64,000 nt of DNA from Nitrospirota bacterium (GCA_021783515.1 JAJXTV010000008.1:1-64000), one strand, 5' to 3'; counted from the first letter of the stretch, positions 1-9,900 are shown. Notes: generated by a model not told the origin, from the sequence alone. Numbers and translations: made by a program.

Positions 1-15
1 AGCGGGGATCAAAAT

Positions 16-417
16 CTATTCCTCAAAGGTGCTATAGAGATGGGGCTCTACATAAGTATCGACAATTTCGCGGGCGCTGACTATCCCGACAAGCTTTTTC
101 CCTTTGACTATGGGGATGACGGAATAATTGTTATCGACCATCATTTTGGCGAGATCATCAAGCGACGCGTCACGGTCCGCAGTTATCGGATTCGTGGACA
201 TTAACTGCTCGGCCGTAATTGTATCAATTGCGGCACCCTTTTCTTTGGCTGCCTTGAGAATATCGCACATGCTTACCATTCCTATGACTTCCGCCTGTTC
301 ATTTACGACGGGGATGCCCGGACAGCCGCTTGCCATCATCTTGTAGACAACTTCCCTCCCCGTCGTGTTTTTCAAAACTGCCGTCCTTTTGCACATGATG
401 TATTTTGCACGGATCAT
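16..417 (-). CDS. Two-CBS-domain protein
   Basis: A 133-residue protein made almost entirely of a tandem pair of CBS domains (about residues 5-60 and 70-127), which together form one Bateman module. The second domain carries the usual VIPIV...GIVS pattern. Such stand-alone modules bind adenosine nucleotides and act as energy sensors or regulatory subunits; the partner here is not visible. The start is supported by AAGGAG about 10 nt upstream on the minus strand. The family is clear, the ligand is not. The left window edge is only 15 nt from the stop codon, so the downstream context is unknown. Confidence 0.9.
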   Translation of the reverse strand: MIRAKYIMCKRTAVLKNTTGREVVYKMMASGCPGIPVVNEQAEVIGMVSMCDILKAAKEKGAAIDTITAEQLMSTNPITADRDASLDDLAKMMVDNNYSVIPIVKGKKLVGIVSAREIVDTYVEPHLYSTFEE

Positions 418-717
418 TTTCTCTTGCTCCTTTTCAAAGTTATTGACTTCCTTAAACCGGGAAAATCCAGATGTCTTTTAATGTTATAAGAAAACTTCCC
501 AGCTGTCAAGTTGTTGCGCAACAGCGCACATATAAGCCCGGAAATTACGCCGCTCTCGCAAAAAATTATCAGGGCCTATCTCAAAATCGAATATTGTCTT
601 GCCAGGCCGTCATACGCGCGGAGGCGGGTATCCAGCAGTCCTATGCCGGGTGATGACCGGCAGGCCCTTCCCTATCGACCCAAGCAGTCTGTCGTAGAAA
701 TGGGCTGAACAGTAAGA
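418..717. other. Gene-free stretch with a decayed repeat
   Basis: No convincing gene here. The left part is the upstream region of the CBS gene. The right part holds a degenerate copy of the GTCAT...GGCGGGAATCC-type repeat described separately. Confidence 0.6.
607..665. repeat. Degenerate copy of the 2672-2751 MITE-like repeat
   Basis: The left end (CCGTCATACGCG, then AGGCGGGTATCCAG) aligns with the left end of the cleaner repeat at 2672 with several substitutions. The right end (CGGGTGATGACCGG) resembles the inverted terminus. It is shorter than the 80-nt copy, so it is probably an old, eroded insertion. Confidence 0.5.
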
Positions 718-1074
718 TCAGTCATCACCTTTATTCCCGGCATCAAGGTGAAATCTATGCAGGAACCGGTGATACACAGGCGCAAACAAAACGCCGACAA
801 ACGTAAGGAAAGCCACCCCACTAAAAAGCGCGTAAAGTGCTGAAAAAACCTTGCCTCCATCGGTCTCCATCTTGTCCACCGGCCCCATGCCCGTCAGAAT
901 CATGGAGGCGTTAAGGAATGAATCAAGCCATTTCAGATTACCGAACACGTGATATCCAACAGTGCCGATGCCGATAGAAAGTAATAGAATCACAAGTGCA
1001 AACGCAAGGTACTGAATTTGTCTGGAGACAAACTCCTTACGGGGCTTCAGGGGTTCCTGATAATGCTCAAACAT
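718..1074 (-). CDS. Small membrane protein, ion-channel-like fold without a canonical filter
   Basis: 118 residues. A hydrophobic helix at about 23-45 is followed by a re-entrant-looking stretch (about 55-75, with LTGMGPVD and a following GGKVFS) and a second helix at about 78-103. This order and the GGK(V/I)F motif resemble two-TM potassium channel pore modules, but the TVGYG selectivity filter is replaced by GMGP. Ion conduction is therefore unproven. The gene sits 43 nt downstream of the cyclo-ligase gene on the same strand and may be cotranscribed. Likely inner-membrane; function unassigned. Confidence 0.7.
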   Translation of the reverse strand: MFEHYQEPLKPRKEFVSRQIQYLAFALVILLLSIGIGTVGYHVFGNLKWLDSFLNASMILTGMGPVDKMETDGGKVFSALYALFSGVAFLTFVGVLFAPVYHRFLHRFHLDAGNKGDD

Positions 1075-1117
1075 GCGCCATCCCTTTATATGATAGCATC
1101 GCAGGCCTTGACCGGCG

Positions 1118-1696
1118 CTACCCGGTGCACCTGATCACCCTTCTGTCAGTGACGATCATGGTCACCTTGATGTCGTGCGGTTCCGACGGAATGGATTCGG
1201 TGATCTGTTCCTCATAGGCCGGAGCGATGACCGGCAGGTCCTTCCCGATCGATGCCAGCAGCCTGTCGTAATATCCTCCGCCGTATCCGATCCTGTTGCC
1301 GGCCTCGTCGAAACCCGCACCCGGGATGACAACCGCCTCGATGTCATTCACTGTGATCGTCCTTTCTTCGGAAAGAACCGCCGGCTCCGGAATCCCCATA
1401 TATCCCGGAACAAGTTCCTCAATACTCTTTATTTCATAAAGGAGAAGGAGATGGTTTTTCCTGTCCACCTTCGGAAGCACTATGCGCTTGCCTTCAGCGA
1501 GAAGCAACGTCATCGGCTCCAGGGTGTCGATCTCCGACCTGAATGAGGCGAAGAAGAAGATCAGATTCGATACCTTTATCTCATCGAGGGCCAGAAGGCG
1601 CTCCCGTATCAGCCTGTCCTTCGCCCTTCTCACCTCCGTCGGGATGGCGTCTCTTTTCTTCATAAGCTCCGCTCTGACTTCGCTCTTATCGCTCAT
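1118..1696 (-). CDS. 5-formyltetrahydrofolate cyclo-ligase
   Basis: 192 residues, normal length. The ATP-dependent enzyme converts 5-formyl-THF to 5,10-methenyl-THF in cytosolic one-carbon metabolism. The signature GYGGGYYDRLL near residue 138 (phosphate and folate binding) is intact, as is the basic N-terminal helix K-x-x-x-R-x-x-L. It begins 15 nt after the end of the CooC-type gene on the minus strand, so the two are probably one transcript. That fits a one-carbon/CO-dehydrogenase context, although no CODH gene is in view. Confidence 0.95.
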   Translation of the reverse strand: MSDKSEVRAELMKKRDAIPTEVRRAKDRLIRERLLALDEIKVSNLIFFFASFRSEIDTLEPMTLLLAEGKRIVLPKVDRKNHLLLLYEIKSIEELVPGYMGIPEPAVLSEERTITVNDIEAVVIPGAGFDEAGNRIGYGGGYYDRLLASIGKDLPVIAPAYEEQITESIPSEPHDIKVTMIVTDRRVIRCTG

Positions 1697-1711
1697 GGCT
1701 CGGCAAGCGCC

Positions 1712-2494
1712 TCACCCCGCTCCCAGCATCTTTTCGATCGACGCCTTTATCGCCCTGATCTCCTCCACCGTGCGCGGCGCATGGCCGAAGGGGGCGGCGC
1801 CCCTGATGTCAGCCTCCATCACCTCGTCGCTGAAGGATATCGCCCCGGCGAGCTCCATGTCCCCAATCCCCTTTTTGATGAAGGCGAGATCTTCTGCTCC
1901 CCGCACCTTGTTCGCCACTACGAAGACGTTCTTCACCCCCAGCCCTTTTGCCAACTCCTTTACGACGCCGGCGGTCTGGATGCTCCGCTGGCCTGGTTCG
2001 ACTACCACGATAAAGGCATCGACTGAATCGGCAGTCCCTCGGGTGAGATGCTCAATGCCGGCCTCCATGTCCACAATCACCACCTCGTCACGCTCCACGA
2101 CCAGGTGCCTCAGAAGTCTTCTGAGCAGAACATTTTCAGGGCAGTAGCACCCCGACGAAGCGGCCTTCGATTTGCCCATGATCAAAAGAGTGATGCCGTC
2201 GAGCCTGTAGCCCAATCCCTCGGGCAGGTCGTCCACTTTAGGGTTGAGCTTGAAGATCCCTCCCATGCCCCCGGGCTTAGTCCCCATGCGCTCCTCGATA
2301 AGTTCTCCGATCTCGGCGATAGGCCTGATCTTTTCCGCATCCTGACGGGGCACCCCGAGAGCCGAGGCAAGGTTGGCGTCAGGGTCGGCATCCACCTCAA
2401 TCACTTTTTTCCCCTCAGACGCGTAGAGATGGCCCAATACCGACGACAGAGTCGTCTTTCCCACCCCGCCTTTTCCTGTTACCGCAATCTTCAT
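1712..2494 (-). CDS. cooC: CooC-type nickel/CODH maturation ATPase (MinD/ParA superfamily)
   Basis: 260 residues from the chosen ATG. The protein opens directly with the deviant Walker A motif GKGGVGKTT (residues 7-15). A longer in-frame start 57 nt upstream adds only a basic unconserved tail, whereas this ATG has AGAGGA about 8 nt before it. The Cys-x-Cys at residues 116 and 118 (GCYCPE) is the metal-binding pair of CooC proteins, which drive ATP-dependent nickel insertion into carbon monoxide dehydrogenase. VDADPD and VDMEAG provide the switch elements. No CODH gene lies in the window, so the client is inferred from the family. Confidence 0.9.
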   Translation of the reverse strand: MKIAVTGKGGVGKTTLSSVLGHLYASEGKKVIEVDADPDANLASALGVPRQDAEKIRPIAEIGELIEERMGTKPGGMGGIFKLNPKVDDLPEGLGYRLDGITLLIMGKSKAASSGCYCPENVLLRRLLRHLVVERDEVVIVDMEAGIEHLTRGTADSVDAFIVVVEPGQRSIQTAGVVKELAKGLGVKNVFVVANKVRGAEDLAFIKKGIGDMELAGAISFSDEVMEADIRGAAPFGHAPRTVEEIRAIKASIEKMLGAG

Positions 2495-2671
2495 TATGAT
2501 TTTCCTCTTTATTCTTAATTTACCACATGCTGGCTTTGAAGTGTTTTTCATGTAACAAATGCTCTATGATTCAGCGTTCCGGCAATGATATACTATCTCA
2601 ACGTTGTACAAACTCAATAAAGGGCTAATGGCTTATTTACCCTAACGTTGCATAAAGTGTGTGTATTCAGG

Positions 2672-2751
2672 CCGTCATTCCCGCAGTCTTTAGGCGGGAA
2701 TCCATTCTTAAGAAAACATGGATGCCCGACTGAAAACCTCGGGCATGACGG
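2672..2751. mobile_element. MITE-like 80-nt element with terminal inverted repeats
   Basis: Begins CCGTCATTCCCG and ends CGGGCATGACGG; the two ends are inverted repeats with 11 of 12 positions matching. The interior carries GGCGGGAATCC and a second imperfect arm, as expected for a non-coding palindromic element mobilised in trans. It abuts a truncated nucleotidyltransferase reading frame on its right. A degenerate relative lies at 607-665. Confidence 0.7.
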
Positions 2752-2757
2752 AAAAAG

Positions 2758-2853
2758 AACTATGACCTTGAGGTAACATTCGGTGAACTCCAATCGCCGC
2801 TGCGGGCTTCGGATATTGTCAAGAATATCGAGAAGGAAGGGGTTACCGTATGA
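2758..2853 (+). pseudogene. C-terminal remnant of a MNT-type nucleotidyltransferase
   Basis: An open frame reading YDLEVTFGELQSPLRAS, then DIVKNIEKEGVTV and stop, resembles the C-terminal tail of minimal nucleotidyltransferase antitoxins. It has no N-terminal catalytic part: the MITE-like element lies immediately upstream. The stop overlaps an ATG as ATGA, the usual spacing to the partner HEPN/HTH gene. That partner is also broken after 12 codons (2850-2885). Read as the scar of an old toxin-antitoxin locus. Confidence 0.5.
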
Positions 2854-2998
2854 CTGACTCAGAAGCGCTTTGCTCTTATCGCTGAAGCAGCGGGAACCTA
2901 TCGCTTGGCAACTGGCTGCGCATCCCGATAGGCTGCCCGCTGCAACTCAAGGCGCAACGACAATCGAAAAATGATAGCATAACAGGAGGAGGTACCAT

Positions 2999-3226
2999 AT
3001 GCACGGAATGAAGGAAATAATTCAGGAGGCAGAGTCTCTGCCGGTAGAGGAAAGGGCTATGGTTGTCGATTCTTTACTGAAAACGCTTAATCCTCCGTCA
3101 GCGGAGATCGATGCCGAATGGGCAAAGGTCGCCAAACAGAGGCTTGCAGAACTGCGCTCATGCAGCGTAAAGGGGATCCCGGGGCCGGATGTCTTTGAGC
3201 AAATACGAGAGCGCTTCGAAAAATGA
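2999..3226 (+). CDS. Addiction-module antitoxin (RelB/StbD-like, TIGR02574-type)
   Basis: 75 residues, acidic, with the typical opening of putative addiction-module components: a helical stretch with AESLPVEERAMVVDSLL followed by a W-x-x-x-A-x-x-R-L-A-E-L segment. Such proteins neutralise RelE/ParE toxins and bind the shared promoter. An AGGAGG-rich ribosome site sits just upstream. The stop overlaps the next gene's ATG (ATGA), so the pair is translationally coupled. It follows a decayed TA locus, which suggests a hot spot for such modules. Confidence 0.85.
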   Translation: MHGMKEIIQEAESLPVEERAMVVDSLLKTLNPPSAEIDAEWAKVAKQRLAELRSCSVKGIPGPDVFEQIRERFEK

Positions 3227-3513
3227 CTTTCTCATTTCACCCCGAAGCGGAAGCTGAGTTTATCGGGGCTATTGAGTACTATGAAAATAATGAGCGAGGC
3301 CTTGGCTATGATTTTTCGATTGAGGTGCATGCCGCCATCCAAAATATTCTGAAATATCCGACTGCATGGCCTATTATGGAAGAAGATATCCGGCGATGTC
3401 TTGTAAACCGCTTCCCCTATGCTGTTGTATACAGCATCGCAGGGAACGAAATCTTCATCCTTGCGGTAATGCATCTGCGCCGACATCCTGATTATTGGAA
3501 AAAAAGGCAGTAA
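3223..3513 (+). CDS. RelE/ParE-family toxin
   Basis: 96 residues, full length for the family. It starts FHPEAEAEF as ParE/RelE toxins do, carries the central RR-C-L-V-N-R-F-P-Y-A-V-V-Y core strand, and ends with the MHLRRHPDYW tail typical of this subfamily. It probably inhibits gyrase or cleaves ribosome-bound mRNA; sequence alone does not decide which. It overlaps the antitoxin by 4 nt. No strong terminator follows before argD. Confidence 0.88.
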   Translation: MTFSFHPEAEAEFIGAIEYYENNERGLGYDFSIEVHAAIQNILKYPTAWPIMEEDIRRCLVNRFPYAVVYSIAGNEIFILAVMHLRRHPDYWKKRQ

Positions 3514-3631
3514 TCTGGACCCTTTGGTTTACCAGGCGGAATGACCTTCTCGCCACTGCGCTGCGTGGACAAATGACTTCTGCTAAATGTCAGCCTTATG
3601 AGACCTTTTCCTATTCCCGATCTCTATCCGC

Positions 3632-3661
3632 TTGATTTTTCAATGAATTTTAGGTTATTAT
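3632..3661 (+). promoter_or_regulatory. Predicted sigma70-type promoter of argD, leaderless
   Basis: TTGATT (3632-3637), 17-18 nt spacer, then TTATTA/TATTAT (3655-3661). The argD ATG is at 3669, where a transcript start would be expected. The 8 nt between (TTCCTCCT) contain no Shine-Dalgarno sequence, so the mRNA is probably leaderless. Confidence 0.55.
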
Positions 3662-3668
3662 TCCTCCT

Positions 3669-4865
3669 ATGGAAATCAAGAAACTTCTCGATGATTCCGC
3701 CAAATACATAATGAATACCTACGCCAGATTCCCCATCGTCCTGAGAAAAGGACGCGGGATGAAGGTATGGAGCTCTGACGGCAAGGAATATCTCGACTTC
3801 GTCGGCGGCGTCGCCGTAAACTGCCTTGGCCACTGCCACCCGAAGGTCGTAGTGGCGATCCAGAAACAGGCTCAGAGACTGATCCATGTCTCGAACTACT
3901 ACCATATCGAGCCCCAGATCAAGCTCGCGAAACTCCTCGTAGAAAACTCCTTCGCCGGCAAGGTCTTCTTCTGCAATTCCGGCGCGGAGGCAAACGAGGC
4001 TGCGATCAAGCTTGCGCGGCGCTACTTCAGGGAGCAGGTCGGCGTCAACCGCTTCGGGATCATTACAGCGCTCAACTCGTTCCACGGAAGGACTCTCGCC
4101 ACGATTTCGGCAACCGGCCAGGCCCGGTTCAAGGCGGGGTTCGAACCGCTCGTTCCGGGGTTCGCACACGTCGAGTTCAACGACATAGACGCGGTCGAGA
4201 AGGCGATCACAAAGGAGACCTGCGCTGTCATGATCGAGCCGATTCAGGGCGAGGGCGGGGTGAAGATCCCTGACCCCGACTACCTGCGCGCTCTGCGGCA
4301 GCTCTGCGACCGCCGCGAGATCCTTCTCATCTTCGACGAGGTGCAGACCGGGATCGGACGGACCGGCAAATTTTTCGCCTACGAGCATTTCGGCGTCACG
4401 CCCGACATCATGACACTTGCGAAGGGACTCGGCGGCGGGGTACCGATAGGTGCGATGCTCGCCACCGACAAGGTGGCGGCCGGCTTCGAGCCGGGCACCC
4501 ATGCCTCCACGTTCGGCGGAAACCCCCTGGTCTGTGCGGCTGCGGTCGCGGCGATGGAGGTCCTTCTCGAAGACGGCTTCGTCCTCGACCAGTGCCGGAG
4601 GATGGGAAAATATTTCCAGAAGAGACTCGAAGAACTGAAAAAAGAGTTTCCGAGCATCGTCGCAGACGTGCGCGGAATGGGGCTGCTGATCGGCATGGAA
4701 CTGACCCGCGACGGCGGGCCGATCGTCAAGTCCTGCATGGAAAAAGGCCTCCTGATCAACTGCACCGCGGGCAGCGTGCTTCGGTTCATACCCCCGCTGA
4801 TCGTCACCGAGAAAGAGATCGACCATCTCGTCGACACTCTCGAGCAGATATTCGACCGTCTCTGA
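3669..4865 (+). CDS. argD: Acetylornithine aminotransferase
   Basis: 398 residues, standard length for this class-III PLP enzyme. It transaminates N-acetylornithine in arginine synthesis and often N-succinyl-diaminopimelate in lysine synthesis. Visible motifs: the opening MNTYARFP, FFCNSGAEANEAAIKLAR (phosphate/PLP pocket), IIFDEVQTG-like LLIFDEVQTGIGR, and the Schiff-base lysine at about residue 252 in TLAKGLGGG. argF follows after 13 nt, forming an argDF unit. The start matches family N-termini despite having no ribosome-binding site, consistent with a leaderless transcript. Confidence 0.96.
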   Translation: MEIKKLLDDSAKYIMNTYARFPIVLRKGRGMKVWSSDGKEYLDFVGGVAVNCLGHCHPKVVVAIQKQAQRLIHVSNYYHIEPQIKLAKLLVENSFAGKVFFCNSGAEANEAAIKLARRYFREQVGVNRFGIITALNSFHGRTLATISATGQARFKAGFEPLVPGFAHVEFNDIDAVEKAITKETCAVMIEPIQGEGGVKIPDPDYLRALRQLCDRREILLIFDEVQTGIGRTGKFFAYEHFGVTPDIMTLAKGLGGGVPIGAMLATDKVAAGFEPGTHASTFGGNPLVCAAAVAAMEVLLEDGFVLDQCRRMGKYFQKRLEELKKEFPSIVADVRGMGLLIGMELTRDGGPIVKSCMEKGLLINCTAGSVLRFIPPLIVTEKEIDHLVDTLEQIFDRL

Positions 4866-4878
4866 TATAGGAAAAAGG

Positions 4879-5784
4879 ATGAAGAGAGACCTTCTTGCAT
4901 TATCAGACTTTTCCGCGGACGAAATAGAGGCGCTCCTGGAGCGCGCCGGCCGCATGAAGACAGGCGGCGACGCCGGAAAATGTCCGCTCATCGGGAAAAG
5001 CATAGGGCTGCTTTTCGAGAAGCCTTCGACCCGCACGAGGATCTCCTTCGAGGTCGGCATCTATCAGCTCGGAGGAAACGCGGTCACGATGAACCCCTCG
5101 GAGCTTCAGCTCGGCAGGGGAGAATCGATGCCCGACACCGCGCGCACGCTTTCGCGGTATCTCGACGGGATCATGATCCGTACCTTCGCCCATTCGACTC
5201 TCACTGAATTTTCGGCAAACGCCCCGATCCCGGTTATCAACGGGCTGAGCGATCTGCACCACCCCTGTCAGACGCTCGCCGACCTGATGACGCTCCGGGA
5301 AAAGAAAGGGCGGCTGAAGGGGCTGAAGGTCGCCTTCGTCGGGGACGGCAACAACGTCTGCAATTCGCTCATCGAGGGGGCGGCACTGATGGAATTCGAT
5401 CTCACGGTGGCCTGTCCCGAGGGCTTCGAGCCCGACGCCTCGATACTCGAAAGGGCAAGGGCCTCCGCGAAGAGCGAGATCGTCGTACTCAGGGACCCCA
5501 GGGAAGCGGCCGGTATGGCCGACGCGGTCTATACCGACGTCTGGGTGAGCATGGGGCAGGAGCAACAGTCGGCGGACAAGAAAGGGCGGCTGAGAGATTA
5601 TCAGATAAACAGCAGGCTTCTCTCCTGTTCGAAAAAGGATGCGATCGTGCTCCACTGCCTGCCGGCGCACCGGGGGGAGGAGATCACCGACGAGGTGATC
5701 GACAGCCCGCAGAGCGTCGTCTTCGACCAGGCCGAAAACAGGCTGCACGCCCAAAAGGCGCTGCTCGAACTGCTCATTACATAG
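4879..5784 (+). CDS. argF: Ornithine carbamoyltransferase
   Basis: 301 residues. It catalyses carbamoyl phosphate + ornithine to citrulline, the sixth step of arginine synthesis. The carbamoyl-phosphate loop EKPSTRTRISFEVG is near residue 50; the HPCQTLADL motif and the C-terminal LHCLPAHRGEEI catalytic cysteine motif are intact. It follows argD by 13 nt with GGAAAAAGG before the ATG. The 3' flank to 5925 shows GC-rich imperfect dyads but no clear U-tract terminator. Confidence 0.97.
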   Translation: MKRDLLALSDFSADEIEALLERAGRMKTGGDAGKCPLIGKSIGLLFEKPSTRTRISFEVGIYQLGGNAVTMNPSELQLGRGESMPDTARTLSRYLDGIMIRTFAHSTLTEFSANAPIPVINGLSDLHHPCQTLADLMTLREKKGRLKGLKVAFVGDGNNVCNSLIEGAALMEFDLTVACPEGFEPDASILERARASAKSEIVVLRDPREAAGMADAVYTDVWVSMGQEQQSADKKGRLRDYQINSRLLSCSKKDAIVLHCLPAHRGEEITDEVIDSPQSVVFDQAENRLHAQKALLELLIT

Positions 5785-5925
5785 ACTTCAGCAGAGAGGG
5801 AACGAGGCCCGATCGAGCGAGAAGGAAAGGCCCTTGTCTCAGAGGGGGCCCGCGGTATATACTTTCGTATCCGCCGGGCTCCATACGCCGGGCCGGGATT
5901 TTTTCGACAACCTTTTGCCGAAGGG

Positions 5926-6924
5926 ATGTGCATGACCCCGTCACGCGTGAGTGCTGAGGACAAGGACGCCGCGATACTCGTGGTCGACGACCATGCCTTC
6001 AACCTCGAGCTGATGGAGGGCCTCCTCTATCGCGAGGGCTACCGCGTACTCACCGCCCCCGACGCCGAAACCGCTCTCGGTCTTTTCAGGAAAGAAGAGG
6101 TTGATCTCGCAATCCTCGACGTGATGATGCCGGGGATGAACGGCTACGATCTCTGCAGGAAACTGAAGTCGATGACCGACCGGCGGTTCTTTCCCGTCGT
6201 CCTCGTTACCGCCCTGAGCGAGATGGAGGACAAGATCACGGGGCTCGAGGCGGGGGCCGACGATTTCCTCACGAAGCCGTTTCACACGATGGAGCTCGTC
6301 ACGAAGATCCGCTCTTTGCTCAGGCTGCGAAAACTGCAGAGCCATCTCGACCATTCGGAAGACGTCATTCTCACGCTTGCGATCGCGATCGAGGCGAAGG
6401 ACCCTTATACCAAGGGGCATTCGGAGAGGGTCGGGAGTCTTTCGATGGAACTCGGCGGTTTTCTCGGCATGTCCGAAGACGACCGCGACTCGCTCTTCAA
6501 GGCAGGCGTGCTCCATGACATCGGGAAGCTCGGCATCGAGGACCGGGTCCTGCATAAGGCCGAGGACCTTACCGATCAGGAGGCGAAGCTCGTCAAGGAC
6601 CATGTCCTGATCGGGGAAACGATCTGCATGCCGCTTTCTTCCGCCCGCCATATCCTTCCCGTGATCCGAAACCACCACGAACGATGGGACGGGCAGGGGT
6701 TTCCGGACCGACTGAAGGGGAAAGACATTCCCCTCTTTGCGCGGATCGTGGCGATCACCGACTCGTTCGATGCGATGGTCTCGCTCAGACCTTACCGTTC
6801 GCCCTTCACGATCGACGAAGCCGTCGGCAGGATGAAAGCGGAGAAGTTTTTGGGACAATGGGACCCGGATATTCTGGAAGGATTCATCGAGATGATGAAG
6901 AATCAGAGGGGGTTCATCATATGA
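5926..6924 (+). CDS. Response regulator with HD-GYP output domain
   Basis: 332 residues. A receiver domain (about 12-130; acidic pocket near DDH, phospho-acceptor Asp in LAILDVMMPGMNG) is followed by an HD-GYP c-di-GMP phosphodiesterase domain (about 145-330). The metal-binding HDIGK and the HHERWDGQGFP signature (GFP in place of GYP) are both present, so it is probably active. The stop overlaps the start of the giant hybrid kinase by ATGA at 6921-6924, implying coupled translation and probably a signalling pair. Confidence 0.93.
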   Translation: MCMTPSRVSAEDKDAAILVVDDHAFNLELMEGLLYREGYRVLTAPDAETALGLFRKEEVDLAILDVMMPGMNGYDLCRKLKSMTDRRFFPVVLVTALSEMEDKITGLEAGADDFLTKPFHTMELVTKIRSLLRLRKLQSHLDHSEDVILTLAIAIEAKDPYTKGHSERVGSLSMELGGFLGMSEDDRDSLFKAGVLHDIGKLGIEDRVLHKAEDLTDQEAKLVKDHVLIGETICMPLSSARHILPVIRNHHERWDGQGFPDRLKGKDIPLFARIVAITDSFDAMVSLRPYRSPFTIDEAVGRMKAEKFLGQWDPDILEGFIEMMKNQRGFII

Positions 6925-9900
6925 TAAAGGTGGCGATCGTCGGCGCCGGGAAGGCCGGATGTGCGCTTCTTGACCTTTTCCAGGCAAACGGAACGGTCAG
7001 GACGGTCGGCATCACGGACGTCGATGAGGCCGCGCCGGCGCTTTCGGCGGCCAGGGGATGGGGGATATTCATCGCAAAAGACCTGGAGGAGCTCTGCCGG
7101 CTCGGCGCGGACCTGATCATGAACGTCACCGGCGACCCGGCGGTGAGCGGCCAGATCAGGCAGATTGCTCCGGGGACCGAGGTGGTCGAGGGGACGGGGG
7201 CCAAGTTCCTCTGGGAGATGGTCCGGAGGCAGGAGACGGCCAAGAAAGACATGAAGACCCTCTATGCCAACGGGCTCGTGCTCACCTCGTCGAAATCGCT
7301 GACCGACGTGCTGTCGACGACACTCGACAAGGCGATGCAACTGACCGAAGCTCCCGCCGGAAGCATCGCCCTCTGCCTGAGAGGAGAAATGCGCATGGCC
7401 GTCTCCCGGGGGCTGAAGGAATCGATCACGGACCTGGCCCGCTGGAAGCCGCGGCCGGCCGGACTGACCAGCTTTCTGCTGAAGCAGAAGGAGCCCCTCG
7501 CCGTAGAGGACATCTCGGTCCACCCCCTCTTCGAAAACCACCGGCTTTTGAAAGAAGGCATCCGCGCCCTCCTCGCCTGTCCTCTGAAGATAAACGGGGA
7601 CATCGTGGGGATCCTCTACCTGGACGACTTCAGGCCGAGGGAGTTTTCGGAACGCCATAAGAACCTCATCGGGCTCTTCGGCTCTCAGGCCGCCCAGGCA
7701 ATAGACAAGTTCAGCATACTCGACGAACTCTACCGGGTGATCGGCGATCTCGACGGCACGACCGCATATCTCAAAAACGTACTCGACGATTCCGGCGACA
7801 TGATCGTGACAACCGACGCAGGGGGACTAGTCGTCGAATTCTCCCGTGGGGGCGAGAGGATCCTCGGCTATTCCCGCGACGAGGCGGTCGGCAGAAATGC
7901 GGCCGATTTCTATGTCGACCCCGCCGAGCGGCAGCGCCTCCTGGCGATGCTGGGCAGCGGCGGGATGGTGCACAATTACGAAACCCGCCTTAAGAAGAAG
8001 GACGGCAGCATCATCGACATCAGCCTCACCCTCTCCCCTCTGAGGGACAAGACCGGGAAGGTGATCGGCACCGTCGGCGTCAGCAAGGACATCACCGAAG
8101 ATAAGAGACTCCGGAACGAACTCGCAAAGTCAAACGAGGAGCTGAGAGACCTCAATATCAGGCTTGAAGACAAGGTGATCGAGCGGACCCGGGAGCTCGA
8201 AAAGATCAACTGGGAGCTGACGCGGGCAAACCAGGTCAAGGCCCGCTTCATCTCGAACATGAGCCACGAGCTGAGAACGCCGCTGAACTCCATCCTCGGC
8301 TTTTCCGAGATCCTCATCGAAGAGACCTTCGGCCGCCTCAACGACAGGCAAAAACGCCACGTCTCGAATATCAGCGCATCGGGAAAACACCTCCTGCAGC
8401 TCGTCAACAATATCCTCGACCTCGCCAAGATAGAGGCGGGCAAGATAGAGCTCTCCTATGAGGATTTCAGGGTCAGGGAGGCGGTCGAAGAGGTCGTGAT
8501 GATCATGCAGTCGCTGTCTGCGAAAAAGTCCGTCCGGATGGAGGTCGAGATAGACCCTGCCGTGTCCGTCTTTAACGCCGACAAGGTGAAGTTTAAGCAG
8601 ATACTCTATAACCTCATCTCCAACGCGATAAAATTCACGCCCGAGGGCGGGGCGGCGGGGATAAAGGTAGGGCTCGCTTCGAACCGGGATGCCCTCATTC
8701 CGTGGGCGGTCGACGGCCAGGACCTCATGAAGGTGACGGTCTGGGACAGGGGGATAGGGATCCGGGAAGACAACCTGGAGCGGATATTCGAGGAGTTCGA
8801 GCAGGTCGACCCCTCCTTTTCAAAAAATTACCAGGGGACGGGACTCGGGCTTGCGCTCACGAAAAAGCTCGTCGAACTGCACGGCGGCCAGATCAACGCC
8901 CGGAGCGTCCACGGGGAAGGGAGCGAGTTCACCTTCTATCTCCCGGCTGCGGTCCCCGAGGCCGGTGCCGGGCAGCCGGAGGCGTTCGAGCCGGCCGCCA
9001 CTGCGTTTCCCTGGGTCCCGGCGGAGGCGCCGCTCGTGCTCGTTGTCGAAGACGACCTCCCGACCTCCGAGATACTCACCATCCACTTGAGCAAGGCAGG
9101 ATACAAGGTCGCCCACGCCTACGACGGCGTCGAGGCGATCTCGAAGGCGAAGGATCTGAAGCCGTTCGCCGTCACCCTCGATGTGATGCTCCCGAGGAAG
9201 GACGGCTGGGAGGTGCTGCAGTCGCTGAAGGCCGACGCCGAGACAAGGGACATCCCGGTTATCATCCATTCGATCGTCGACAACAAGGACCTTGCCTACG
9301 CGCTGGGCGCGTCGGACTACCTCATGAAGCCGGTCGACAAGATGACGCTGATCGGCAAACTGGGGGAGCTTTCGCTCCATATCAAGAAAAGCGTGTCGCC
9401 CGTCTCTCTGCTGCTCATTTCCGGCGACCGCGAGACGCAGGATTATCTCGCGGCGATGTTCGAGGGAAACGGGGTCCTGTTTCATGCCGCCGCGGGGGAG
9501 GAGGAAGGAATGGAACTCGCATCCGCCACCGGACCGACCATGATCCTCATCGACCTCGGCACCTGCGGGTTCGAATTCATCAAGAGACTGAAGGCAAACC
9601 CTTCGACAACCGGCATCCCGATCTTCGCCGTCACGAACAAGGACCTCTCGGTGGAGGAGAGGCTCAGCCTCACCGGCCAGATAGAGCGGATATTCAGAAA
9701 AAATTCCCTGGTGCCCCAGGACCTTATTCTGCACCTGAAAAACGTCGAGATCCTCCATCCAAAACGGGCGGGCCTCATCGACGACCTTACCGGGCTTTTC
9801 AATCACCGGTACTTCCAGCTGCGGCTCGCCCAGGAAGTGAACCGGTCGGTCAGGTACAAGCTGCCGCTCACCCTGATCCTCCTCGACATCGATCACTTCG

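Noticed and set aside
2672..2751. Insertion sequence with transposase
   Set aside because: The element is 80 nt and non-coding; no transposase gene adjoins.
3624..5060. Long open frame (478 codons) antisense to argD/argF
   Set aside because: The sense strand encodes two textbook enzymes; high-GC codon bias opens the antisense frame, and its translation has no recognisable domain.
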